64,000 bases of DNA from Pisaster brevispinus (Eukaryota > Echinodermata > Asteroidea > Forcipulatida > Asteriidae). Shown here one piece after another: positions 1-10,383 of the stretch. The position numbers were made by a program, and so were the translations under genes. Within the stretch, counting starts at the first letter, position 1, and every line of letters starts with the position of its first letter. The stretch spans positions 14,565,091-14,629,090 of the forward strand of contig JAMKCF010000002.1 of assembly GCA_023634235.1 (NCBI GenBank), in the 5' to 3' direction. The notes under the pieces are model-generated. The model did no database searches and was not told where the DNA came from. It saw only the letters and a list, made by a program, of their open reading frames with translations.

Positions 1-514
1 GTGACTTTGAATGGTCTTCATTCATTCACTCAGAGAGATTTGGGAAAAATTTAAAGGGGACATTTTTTGGGGGGTGTCAAAACATAAACAGTAGATTCAT
101 CAGTTATCAAGCGCAAAATTAAGAGATCATATACAGGCTGGGAATTTTTACTTCATAATGTACTTCAGTCAACATACATGTTAAACATACTACAAGTGTA
201 TGCAGTGTAGTCTGTGTACACTGAAGTTTGCAGAAAGCAGTCAGAATGAACAAATGCCAAAAGGTTTTCAGTTTACTTTCCAAATCATTTGTTTGGAATC
301 TTACATAAATTCTGAGAGGTGAAAGAACTAGAACTAGAAGATTTGAGCTTAACAGGCAAGTTTTGGATAGTTTTTTATCAATGACGATTCTAAAATAACA
401 ACACAGTCAGTCTCAACAAAATCTAAACTTCTTACCAAAACAATCTACTCCATGATCAAACACAAGCCAAAGAAATCCAAAAACTTTCCACTCAACATAT
501 CAAGATGTTCTTAC

Positions 515-1067
515 CTTCATCATCAATGTCTCACGCTCAAGGAACAACTAGCCTAAACTTCTTGAAGCCTCTCTCAGTCGGCCGAACCCCTTCCTCCAGG
601 CTCAGCCGTGCCCTTGACAAGCCCATGCTGGCCCTCTCCGTCTCGGAGACCGACTGAGCCCACACACGGAAGCAACTGCCATGAACCGATAACGCCCCCG
701 GGTGACGCCGTGCCTCACAGGCCATGAGGTGAGTCTGGTAACTGTGCTACGGTACAGCTGATCAAACGACCAACTGCGGACCCCGCTCCAGAAATCACAG
801 CTACCAAATAAATCAGATGTTTTGGAGTCATGGCGTAGCTCTGGCAGACAGCAACTGCTCTCTCAAACGCACTGGCAGACTGATCAAGACTCCAGCAGCT
901 TGTCACAAGCAGCTGCATGGAAGCGAGACAGGGTAATGCAACCAGCAACTGATAGAGCCCGATCAACTCTAGTCCAGCCTAATGAGACGTAACAAGCTGA
1001 GTCGAAACGAGAGAAGAGCAAAAACCCGGCCCTTTTCTCACCCGGAGGCTACCCACGAGTTGGGACT
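515..1067 (-). other. Possible first exon of a leftward gene leaving the window
   Basis: On the minus strand a TATA plus Inr core promoter points to a start near 1067, and a strong splice donor (AAG then GTAAGA) lies at 515/514. The interval is clearly more GC-rich than its surroundings. It holds several short minus-strand frames, none longer than about 67 codons from an ATG and none that I recognise, so most of it is best read as 5' untranslated sequence. An ATG-ATG-AAG lies directly against the donor (526-515), so coding could begin there, but that is a guess. The following exons would lie outside the window. It could also be a promoter-like piece of a repeat. Confidence 0.3.
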
Positions 1068-1100
1068 GATAGAACTGGCCGGACGACAGGGGTATATAAA
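1064..1100 (-). promoter_or_regulatory. TATA + Inr core promoter, minus strand
   Basis: Read on the minus strand, TATATA begins at 1098 and a TCAGTCC initiator has its A at 1067, a spacing of 31 bases, which is the canonical TATA-to-start distance. The same TATATAAA can also be read rightward (1093-1100), but the initiator match on that side (CTCACTAC near 1131) is poorer and the spacing longer. The motifs are seen directly; promoter activity is inference. Confidence 0.4.
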
Positions 1101-2639
1101 GGCTCGGAGACCCACGGCATGATCAATATCTCACTACTGGACATCACTGGGAGCCTCGGCTCTATGCTGGGAGAGTGAGGGAGGGGATTATAATGAATCA
1201 ATATCGGATGCTCTGGTGGGACAGATGTGCAACGGTGCTTTAAGTTTTTTTTTTACAAATGGATCGTGGTGTCAATTAGAGAGCTACGGGCAAGAAGCTC
1301 TGATTGCACGGGAAAAGAACCCCCCAACTTTTAAAACATGGCAATCTCCTCTTAACTAATTAATCCACGAGAAATCAATTCTGACAACTTTTTGCAAAGT
1401 TATCACTGATCAATGAGTTAAGCACGATTGAGATACATTACTATTAAAGTATATTTTAAATTAATTGCAGTAAAGAAAAAAGAAGAAGAAGTGACTTCCG
1501 TGGTGGAGCTGATTGTAATGATGAATTTAAATAAACAGATGGACAATTTGACAATTCTCGTTTGAAGTATCGTCATGTGCCTGGCAGAAGGACGTAACGA
1601 AAATGTTCCCTGGCAAAAGGTTGAAACCAATTAGTGTCTCAAATTGTGTTTTTTAGAAAACCAAGTGTGAAAGGTTGATTGTTTTTTCCTGCCACTCATA
1701 CAGACATTATAGGAAAGTAAACTTTGATAGATAGGAACATTTATTTCACTATGGGAAGGTAGGAACGTGTCTTTGGAATAATTCTAGCAACAAACACATG
1801 AATTGTTTTCTTTTTTAGAGAACTTAAGCCATGTTCATTGCTGCAACCTCCTGCTGTGACACACTGGATACATTCTAGTATCACTCAAAACCACAGTGGG
1901 GTGATGTTACATGGTCAAACAGTAGGAGGGTTGGCCAAGCACTGTGATGCAGTCAATATGATATCAGAATGCAAGCTGGCATACAGTGCATCATTCAAAA
2001 CCAAAGTGGCTGATATTACATGGTGAGACAGTAGGAGGGTTTAATTCAACAAAACTAATAGTAATTCAATCGCAAAGTTTCTACATTTGCTAAAACCATC
2101 AAGCAAACTTACATGTAGGTGAAAACTGACACCCCCCAACCACAATTTGGTGTATTGATTCTTCCTAATGTCGATCAATACAACTGATAATCCGAGTTGC
2201 GTGCCGTGGACGGAATCGATCAATGACCACAATTAAACAAGACATGATCAATAACCTTTAGAAGGAAGGACATCTGGCTACTTTTCAGCCTCAGCATTGT
2301 GTCACTTAAGTATGTTCCTTAAACATTGCTTTACGTACCCCTCTGTTCATGACCATCAAGCCATTCACTATTTTTTTAACTGAACATTTTTTTTCGTAAA
2401 ATGTACACAGCCACAATATAGAGCAGATTTGTAACAATTCACCAAGTCAGGCCTGGAGTTTCCTCCTTGAAGGGACAAGGCCATTTTCATTTTGGAAAGA
2501 GCACTTCCATTGGAAGATTTTAAAGTATACAAGAAATTTTTAAAGCAGCACCAAGGCCAAGAGACCAGGGCAACAGAGGCCATGGCCCCCACCCTTGAAA
2601 TTCCAAGACTGACATGGTCAGTTTTTGGGTTGATTAAAG

Positions 2640-2735
2640 AAAAAACTGACTAGAACGAGACTTGAACCTACGACTTTCCAGATTAACATGCATCCGGCGC
2701 TCTACCCACTATGCTATCTAGCCCTTATATTGGCG
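2640..2735 (-). repeat. tRNA-like SINE fragment (GCTCAGTTGG-type family)
   Basis: The minus strand reads GGGCTAGATAGC, then an A-box-like segment and a GTAGAGC-type D-stem, then a B box (GGTTCAAGTCTC). A better preserved relative lies at 18455-18545 and a third at 49485-49530. The tRNA-like part does not close into a clean cloverleaf and is followed by non-tRNA sequence shared between copies, so it is a SINE fragment, not a tRNA gene. Confidence 0.55.
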
Positions 2736-3929
2736 GCCTCCCTGTTAAATGTCAATATCTTTGTTCAGGGGTGCAAGTCAGAAGCCATTAAACCTATCTG
2801 CTGTTCAGCCAGGGATCACACCAAAGTTTAAGTTTGGGTGTGACATGTGGGAGACCCATGTTCAGATTAAGCTATGCCTCTACGGGGTTAAACTGTGGAG
2901 ACCTTCAAGGCCTAAATGTACCGCAATGTGTCTCTTGAAGTACTCCAGACCGGCATGTCTGATTGACAATTACAAGTACCCCCAACCACAGGAAAAGTTT
3001 TTTTTGACGTCCCTTCGGAAACTACTTTCCAAGCTTGATACATGCACACTTAAACCTGTAAAACAGAACTATCTCTAGACCGAGACAAGCGTACACATGT
3101 TGGGACAACTAAACGTAGGATGCAACAGAAAAAAAGGGGCACTTATCCAGAAAGCTGACTGGAATGGATTTGAAACCACTGGGTCTGAGATTAAAACCTA
3201 GCGACATTGATCACTGTGACAAACATGTTTACAGAACAGCAGGGAATATTATCGGTGAAGTACCCTAACACAGACATGCCTGGCCTACCTCTACTCTCCT
3301 TGCAGTAAAACCCACCCCCTTCCTGACTACTGGATATACATGTACATCACAATGCATTCCAAGTATTCCTGTAATAGGATCCTTGGCATTGCATTGCTTC
3401 GCTTCTATTTCTATACCTCCATGCTCCCCGACCATGCAAGCAGATGTACAATGTAGTAGTATGGTTTTACAATACAAGTGCATGTTTGCAACACTGATGC
3501 ACAGCACACATGTAAATGTGGTGTACAGATCTACGCTCATTGCTGTGTCTGGATCAAGCCACTTCGGCTTTGGCTATGGCTGCTATGCAAGGTTTTAGCC
3601 AGAATTTGGTAAAAGGCTGTCCAAATTTGCTGGAAATTTTAAAACTGGGTGTCCAAACTGTTAACATACAATACATTTACATGTAAAATGACAGACAAAA
3701 CAGGGTGTCCAAATTCAAAACAGGGTGTCCAAATTTAAAACAGGGTGTCCAAAAGACACCCAGACACCCCTCTGGCTAACACTACGTTTCTATGAGAACA
3801 TTGAAAAAATAGGGCTTGTGGGTATTCCAGCCATAGCCATCATTGTCAGATCTTTCAATCATAAAATGTACACTACAATGACCATGCATATAATGGTGCA
3901 TACATTATGTGTGTTCTACTTTTTATTCT

Positions 3930-3959
3930 ATGGAGCAATAAACTAGTTTATTGCTCCAT
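3930..3959. repeat. Perfect palindrome containing AATAAACTAGTTTATT
   Basis: Bases 3931-3958 equal their own reverse complement and one more pair extends this on each side. A near copy with a shortened centre lies at 16579-16605, where GGAGCAATAAACTAG is followed by ATTGCTCC. The recurrence suggests a mobile or structural unit, not chance. Confidence 0.7.
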
Positions 3960-6571
3960 GATTCAGCATACAGTACACTGCTTGTGTGTACATTGTGAAT
4001 ACATTACAGTACAGTACATGGGAAACAATGTAATACAAATTGAAACAATACCATTGTGTTACAAAGTGTTACAAAGTGATACAAAGTTTTACAAAGTATT
4101 ACATGATTTCCTCACTCCTGTCACTACTCTATATGTAGCACCAGTTGTTGTACACAATAATGCCGTAGTAGTGTACACCAAGGTGTTCATGGCTACCTCC
4201 ATGGTATTTCCAACTCCAAAATTGCACTCTCTGTACGACCTTGAAAATGTTGAAAACTTTGGACGGCCCTTAAAAAATTAACCATGCATTAAAATTGTAT
4301 GCCTTCAATTCATTTTGGGGGGGATATATAGGCCAAACCACCCAAACATCAGGAACTTTATGAGTCACATGTCAAAGGGCGGGCACAAGTAGTACTAAAA
4401 ACCTATCTCTCATATAATCATGGAGATTACTCGCTGTACTGTACAAGTAAGGGAAGTTCAAAGGCAGGATGTACTTTTGGTAATTACTTCACAAGTTAAT
4501 GACCATAAACATTTACATTGTTAACACTGACCCCTTTCAAGTAATGCAGTTTCAAAGAGAGAGGTATTTTTTTTCACCTAATAATTTGAATCTGAGAAAG
4601 GCTTCAGGCATGAAGCCTTTCTCAAGCATAATGAAAGCCCACAATTCTACGTCACACTCAGTGTTTTTATGCTATATTATTTTCTTATTTTCAACTCCGA
4701 TGACCAATGGAGCCCATCTTTCACAGGTTTGTTATTTTATGCAAATGTTGAGATACACCAAGCATGCCAAGTGAGGATACTGGTCTTTGAGAATTAGCAA
4801 AAGTATACCCTGCCTTTAACAAAATACATATTCAAAAAATAAATCACCTTTGTGAATTAAACATGGTATTATTTATACCCTGCTATGGTTGAGCGAGTCG
4901 GCTTCCTGTCTCAATACTGTACATAAATCAAAGACGTTGTATCATGCTCAGGTAATGGTTTTGGTACTCAAGGCATTCCCCCCCCCCCCCCCGACCCAAG
5001 AGATTGTCAGTGCGTTCATGCATGTACAGTTCCATTCCAGGACAACATGCGCTGTATGTGTGGTCAACTGATGGCGCTCTGCTAAAAGGCGATAGAAATA
5101 GCACTCAGAGAATGCTGCGTGTGTAAATCTGTGCGTATCTGCTTGGAAGCAGTTGACGTGTGCTGCCATTTTGGCTGTACGACAAATATCAGCTTTCCCA
5201 ATGGTATGGTTAAAGGTAGAGCTACCATCTGATTTTTGTCAGATCTGATTACAAGTAAAATTATCCAGAAAGATACAATGAAAGTCATCTGTAAAAGTTT
5301 ACGAAGGTCGCAGGTTCGAATCCCACCCTAATCAAACTGTCTTTGTTCAATCAATTTAAAATTGGTAGTATGCTGCATACAAAGGCTTTGAAAAATACAG
5401 AGAGAAAAAAGAAGAAAGAAGTTTTACAGCATCATCCCTTCTTTGTTTATGTGAATCCAAGCTTGTCGAAGGAGGATTGCCCAAACCCAAACCACCCCTA
5501 GAGGGCAGTGTTTCATAGTTACGATCGAAATCAGCCTTGTCTTGTTTTTGGAAATGATGATCAAGAGTTTAAAAGGAAAATTCTTGTTTTACTTTAACAA
5601 TTAATTTGTCCTTTGCTACAATGTACCTGCATGATTGACACTGATAAGAGCGCTAATAATATGCCAGCCACTTATTGATGTACAGTAAGCTCTAAATAAT
5701 AAACACAAACAGAACAACTGCAGAGCCGGTCAGACTTAAATGAAGCATCTGTCAACGAAAACATTCCCATCAAATCCATCAATATAATCCCATTACAGTC
5801 CACCTCGTTTGGCATTCACTCATTTTTAAATTATTCATGTATTCGTAGTCACCTACTTTACAGCGGCACACTATTGGACAAGCTGCTATCACCTGATCCC
5901 TCTTGGGGGCAGGTCCAGGGAGGGGCAGAGCTGCTAATATAGCATCTAACAATCAGGGAGATGTTGCCCAACAATTGAGGCGATAATTAGAATCACATTC
6001 AACATAATAGGGAAAAAGTTTCCATGATCAGGGAGTTTTTCAAAACTGTTCATCAGAACGTGGAAAGATTGGTTTATTTTCAGGAAACTTGTCTGCAGTA
6101 TTAGGGAGAGCTGGCACCTCTGGAGGGAAGTTGGTTCAACCCATTGATTAGTCGATAAATAACAGATAGTTTTGTTGATCTTACAGAGACATAAAGTCGA
6201 TGTGGTCTGCGGCATCTAGTTGACAAAGCATCGGCGGCGATGACTGCCAGCCACCCACCATGGAGGCAGCTCTGACCAATGAACACACAGCTAAGCTATG
6301 ATTGGTCAACTCTTGATGAAGTGACAGGTATACACCCAGTAAAAAAAAAAATCACACGTCATGAACCGAGCACAGTATGATCAATTAACAAAGTCGCTCA
6401 TAATGAAAGTAATTGGGTGCAGGGGCGTGATTTAGTTTCCCCACTATCATCATCTGGAATGCACTTTGAAATGGAACATGTCATGAGATGTGATCCCTTC
6501 GGTGACAGTTTGTCGTTGTGACACCACCAAGCATGATAGCAGATGCTTCCACAGCCATGTTGATCAACTAA

Positions 6572-6720
6572 AGGCCGGTTTATAGTCGGTCGCGCGATGG
6601 TCGCGCGATGGAAATCTTGACGCGCAATCATAAAAAGACACAGTTTTTAGGCCTCGGTCTTAGGATCGCGCGCAAGATTTCCATCGCACGACAATCGCGC
6701 GACCGACTATAAACCGGCCT
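6572..6720. mobile_element. PIF/Harbinger-like MITE, 149 bp, TAA target duplication
   Basis: The element begins AGGCCGGTTTATAGTCGG and ends with the inverse of this sequence. Its terminal inverted repeats are about 27 bp and include the GTCGCGCGAT block. TAA flanks it at 6569-6571 and 6721-6723. A TAA or TTA duplication with GGCC-type ends is typical of PIF/Harbinger (Tourist-like) miniature elements. It has no coding capacity. Confidence 0.75.
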
Positions 6721-7005
6721 TAACACTTGAGCTGTTATAAGACAGAGGTGAGAGTCATTCCTAACAAAAATGATGAAAAGTCCACCTATTGGCAACCCCT
6801 GGTTTCAAAGATTCAAAGGAGCTTCAGGGAACAGTATCCTCAGCACTAGAGAAGTGGATCAGAGATTTCCGTGTAAATCTTTCAGAAAAGAACAGTTTTT
6901 TTTTTCACCAAGCAAAACCTAAACAGGTCTGAATTCGGAATAAAAAGTCTGGAATTTCTCATCGCTGAATTCATCATCACAAGCTCACAGTAAGTTTACA
7001 GGCAT

Positions 7006-7449
7006 GTGGCGTGTCGAGGCCGAGCGGATAAGAGCACTGGACTCAAGCTCTTGTATTTCTGATCAGCAGAGTGTGGGTTCGAGTCCCGACCATGACACTT
7101 GTGTCCTTAAGCAAGACACTTACACATGTAACCATGATTGCTTTGTCCCTTCTGATGGGATGTAAAGCCGTTGGTCCCGTGTAATGTGTAATGCACGTAA
7201 ATGAACCCATTGCACTTATCGAAAAGAGAAGGGGTCCGCCCCGGTGTTCCTGGTTTGATTGGCAGCATATTGCGCCACAGCACCTTGTAAATCATTACAT
7301 GGTGCTATGTAAAGGAGTAGGTCCCATACTTCAAATGCAGCCCCAAAATACCTTGCAGGAAAATACTTAATGTTGAAGCGCCTTGAGTGTCACTGAGTGA
7401 CGGATATGAGTGCTATATAAGAAGCCACTATTATTATTATTATTATTAG
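7006..7449 (+). mobile_element. Full-length tRNA-Leu-derived SINE, about 440 bp
   Basis: The head (7006-7095) matches a tRNA-Leu(CAA) pattern: GGCCGAGCGGATAAG as the A-box region, GCACTGGACTCAAG around a CAA anticodon, and GGGTTCGAGTCCC as the B box. A long conserved body follows, containing TTAAGCAAGACACTT, and the element ends in a (TTA)n tail at 7430-7449. Other copies in the window are 5' parts or truncations: 28470-28612, 46345-46620, 49250-49478, 51181-51505 and 59425-59628 on the minus strand, and 60990-61220 on the plus strand. The internal pol III promoter and the repeat tail mark it as a SINE. Confidence 0.8.
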
Positions 7450-8692
7450 GCATGGTGCGCCCATGGTGCGCAGTTTGCTGTAGTAAATGGGCACCTCGAT
7501 GAGGGAAACATAATTTCCGACTGGAACATTTCAAGGAGCACCGCGCGGTTTTAACCAGAAACATGGAGACAATTGCCTCTTTGTGCCATGCCATGAAATA
7601 TCAGGCCCGAGTTAACAATCTGGTTTAATCGTGCTTCCTGCTACCGTATGAAAGCAAAACTCTTTATTTAAATGACCGTAAAAATGCCATTGTCGACTTA
7701 CCCATTGTAGGCTGCCTTGACTGGTATTTGGGAAATCTCTTCCTCCCCCATGTTCATTCCAGGCATAGGGCACTGTTTATTTCACAATTCAGGCACCGTG
7801 TCTGAAAAGAAAAGAATAGAAATCAACAAATGAAAGTTCACCATTAACAAGTTTTAAGGTATCGGCCGCATTTGCGCATATATATCAGAACGCAATACGC
7901 ATGTATCGGTCCGCTGCGCTAGCTTGTGCATGGGGGTGAACCCTCTGATGAAATATGGAATTGCTTACATGTAACTTATTCTGCTGGCTAGTTGCTAAAA
8001 AAAAAGAGTTGAGGACAAACCATGAGTGCAGTGTACAGACAGCGCAATTCCCACTATTAAAAGGGAAAACTAGCAAATTTGCCGTCACTGTGTAGGAGCT
8101 TGGTTATAGGAGCAAGTCATATGTCACTTCTGAAGGACATATCCATCCACACACAATTCCGCATTTTTTTCCTGTCAACGGATTGTAATTTCACTCACTG
8201 AATGTTATTGACTTCACAAACAAGTAAAACCTGCGTTCGGATAAACTGTTTACTCAAGAAATTTTAAGTATGTAAGTCGATTAACACAAAGTCATTATAA
8301 ATGGTGTAGTCATTTGAGAAGGAAGCAAGACAAAGTTTTCTGACGACTGGAGAAAAAAAAACAGGATAGTTTGGAGAGATGTTTTCAGAGGGTAAAGTTA
8401 CCACTTCAAGGTATATTCAAGTCTTCAAACCAATTAAAATCAACAATATGGTGGGACGGTAAAATGCCCAGAGCAAATTTTCTTTCCTGTGTGCAGTAAA
8501 ACAAAAAATGCCTTCACACCATGTAGCCTAGACCTTCGTAAATGACTGGAAGGAGTGACACCAAACTGTTTATGTTTTTAGTGTATGTCTGAGACTGCTT
8601 GAGGGCCAAGGAGGCTATTTTGTCCTTCCAACCTCCCTGTGGTTACGGCTGATGCTTCACAGGGGCGACGTAAGAGGCAATTGCCTCCATGC

Positions 8693-8953
8693 ACCAGGGC
8701 CCAATTTCATGGCTCTGCTTACCACCGAATTCTGCGCTTGCGATCACCATTCTCCGCTTAATGTGCAAGCGCAGAGTTTCTGCGCTAGCAGTGTAAGCGA
8801 AGAATGCCTAGTAACGTGGAGTACATACACGCGCACTAGCAAAAATTCTCTGCTAACCCGTTAAATACACTTGACGTAATCAAAGAATTCCCTGCTTCCG
8901 TAAGCGCCGATTCTTTGCTAACGGTAAGCAGAGCCATGAAATTGGGCCCTGGT
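8693..8953. mobile_element. Foldback MITE, 31-bp perfect terminal inverted repeats
   Basis: The arms at 8693-8723 and 8923-8953 are perfect inverted copies containing GGGCCCAATTTCATGG. The interior is also partly self-complementary and rich in GCGCTTGC and TAAGCGC motifs. Imperfect outer similarity (ATTGCCT..ATGC on both sides) may be an old duplication, but no clean target duplication is seen. It belongs to a family found several times in this window. Confidence 0.7.
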
Positions 8954-9299
8954 CATTGCCTTGATGCCCCATAAAATGACCCAGTCCAAATATGATGTGG
9001 TGCCAACATTCAGAGTAATCAGTGTTTAACACGTTTTTTTTTAAAATTCCACCAGAAAATTGTTTTTCTCCAAATATTGACACTGTTCAAACAGAGGTCA
9101 ACAGAGGTCATGGCCTCTGTGTAAAATCAGACATGGGACACTAAGCACAGACATGGCAGACAAACTGGAAGAGGCTGCTGTTTTTTTTTTTTCAATTTTG
9201 TCCCCTTCTTTTTAAATTGTTTCTATTATTTGAATTAAAAATAAACTCTTATTTTCATTTTTTTTCTTTTGGACCATCCAATATTTTGAACCATAAAAA

Positions 9300-9466
9300 A
9301 GGGAAAATTTGAAACATCGATTGTTCTGAATGCCCCCTAACTAAAGAAGAACTCCCTTGGAATTGAGATTATTCCGAATGGCCCCTTCACTTAAGAAAAA
9401 ACTACCGTTCAAGATTATTCCGAATGGCCCCTTCACTTAAGAAAAACTACCGTGCGAGATCGGAGA
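9300..9466. repeat. Three tandem copies of a 45-55 bp repeat
   Basis: A unit containing ATTATTCCGAATGGCCCC and CACTTAAG recurs three times. The last two copies (from about 9369 and 9412) are nearly identical; the first (TGTTCTGAATGCCCCC) is diverged. No coding signal. Confidence 0.6.
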
Positions 9467-9549
9467 ATCCAGGCCTGAAATTTGAATGACATGAGATGGC
9501 TGTACATCTACAGTGACAACAATCCGATACACATACATCAACCGAAACC

Positions 9550-9917
9550 TCCTTAAAAGGTATTACAGTATTGGTAAGGATAAAAACATCATAATCATCG
9601 CTTAATTTTTACTATGAATGCTTACTGATTATGAAGTTTATGTACGCCTAAAACCATTTTTTTCTGTGAAATATTTCCCTCTGAAACGAAGTCATATTCA
9701 AGAAAACCTAAAAAATTGCAACAGCTGCTTACATCCAAAATTAAGAGCAATGTGTTTACATGCTGAAAACTGTGCATAGTTTTTCACTATTTTCTCCTGA
9801 ATCACACAACGGATTAAGCCCAAATTTTCACAGGTTTTTTTATTTCATGTATACGGTTGGCCGCACAAAATATGGACACTGTCTGGGACTATTTTGTCAG
9901 CTCTTCCAATAGACCTT
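9550..9917 (+). mobile_element. Dispersed TIR element, about 370 bp
   Basis: The left end (AAAAGGTATTACAGTATTGG) is the approximate inverse of the right end (CCAATAGACCTTTA). The interior block TGAAATATTTCCCTCTGAAA recurs at 32855-33222 on the same strand and at about 59975-60296 inverted, together with the same ends. It looks like a non-autonomous DNA element; no target duplication could be fixed. Confidence 0.6.
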
Positions 9918-10223
9918 TACCATGGTGCAGCCATCTTGATTTTCTTCCATGGTTCAAATAATGTATGACAGACCGAGGCTGGAAGAAAACAAAGTCTGAT
10001 TCCCTTTTTTGTACAATAGATATTAGCATCCATAACTGTTATTGGAGACAGGGAGCATTCCAATATGGTGGCAACATGATAAAGGGCTGTCCTGTATAAC
10101 ACCTTCAGGCCTTGAACTTCGCTCTTGAAGGGGCACAGTAATTTTCCTCTGGTAAGGGGCACTCTATGAGGAAAAATGTAAATTTGTATTGGAACTTTGC
10201 AAAGGGCACCACAGCAAAAGCAC

Positions 10224-10383
10224 AGGGCACCACGGCAATTGCTGTGGGTGCCGTGGGTTATTTCGAGGGCCTGCACCTTTAACATCCCACTGTCTCTTAT
10301 TCCAGGGCACCACGGCAATTGCTGTGGGTGCCGTGGGTTATTTCGAGGGCCTGCACCTTTAACATCCCACACTCTCTTATTCC
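10224..10383. repeat. 80-bp tandem duplication, two copies
   Basis: The units 10224-10303 and 10304-10383 start AGGGCACCACGGCAATTG and differ only at two adjacent positions near the end (CTGTCTC against CACTCTC). The unit holds an inner inverted repeat (CACCACGGCAATTGCTGTGG). It creates longer reading frames on both strands that are artefacts of the repeat. Confidence 0.85.

Larger units (their letters stand above)
1200..6568. other. Intergenic, repeat-rich, no gene seen
   Basis: No convincing exon was found. The stretch contains two units of a dispersed repeat (1838-2040) with the phrase GACAGTAGGAGGGTT. A tRNA-like SINE fragment lies at 2640-2735 on the minus strand. A 20-bp tandem repeat containing GGGTGTCCAAA lies at 3697-3758, a 28-bp perfect palindrome at 3931-3958, and five copies of a TGTTACAAAG-like decamer at 4050-4102. 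A run of 14 C lies near 4979-4992, and a SINE B-box fragment at 5303-5340. A CTCF-like motif is at 5495-5508. Confidence 0.6.

Noticed and set aside
1093..1174. Rightward TATATAAA promoter with donor at 1175 as the Rho GEF promoter
   Set aside because: The initiator spacing is worse than for the leftward reading and the gene's first supported exon is 22 kb away; not excluded, only weaker.
7006..7095. tRNA-Leu gene
   Set aside because: The cloverleaf is imperfect, there is no pol III terminator directly after the acceptor stem, and the same head plus body recurs in many truncated copies.
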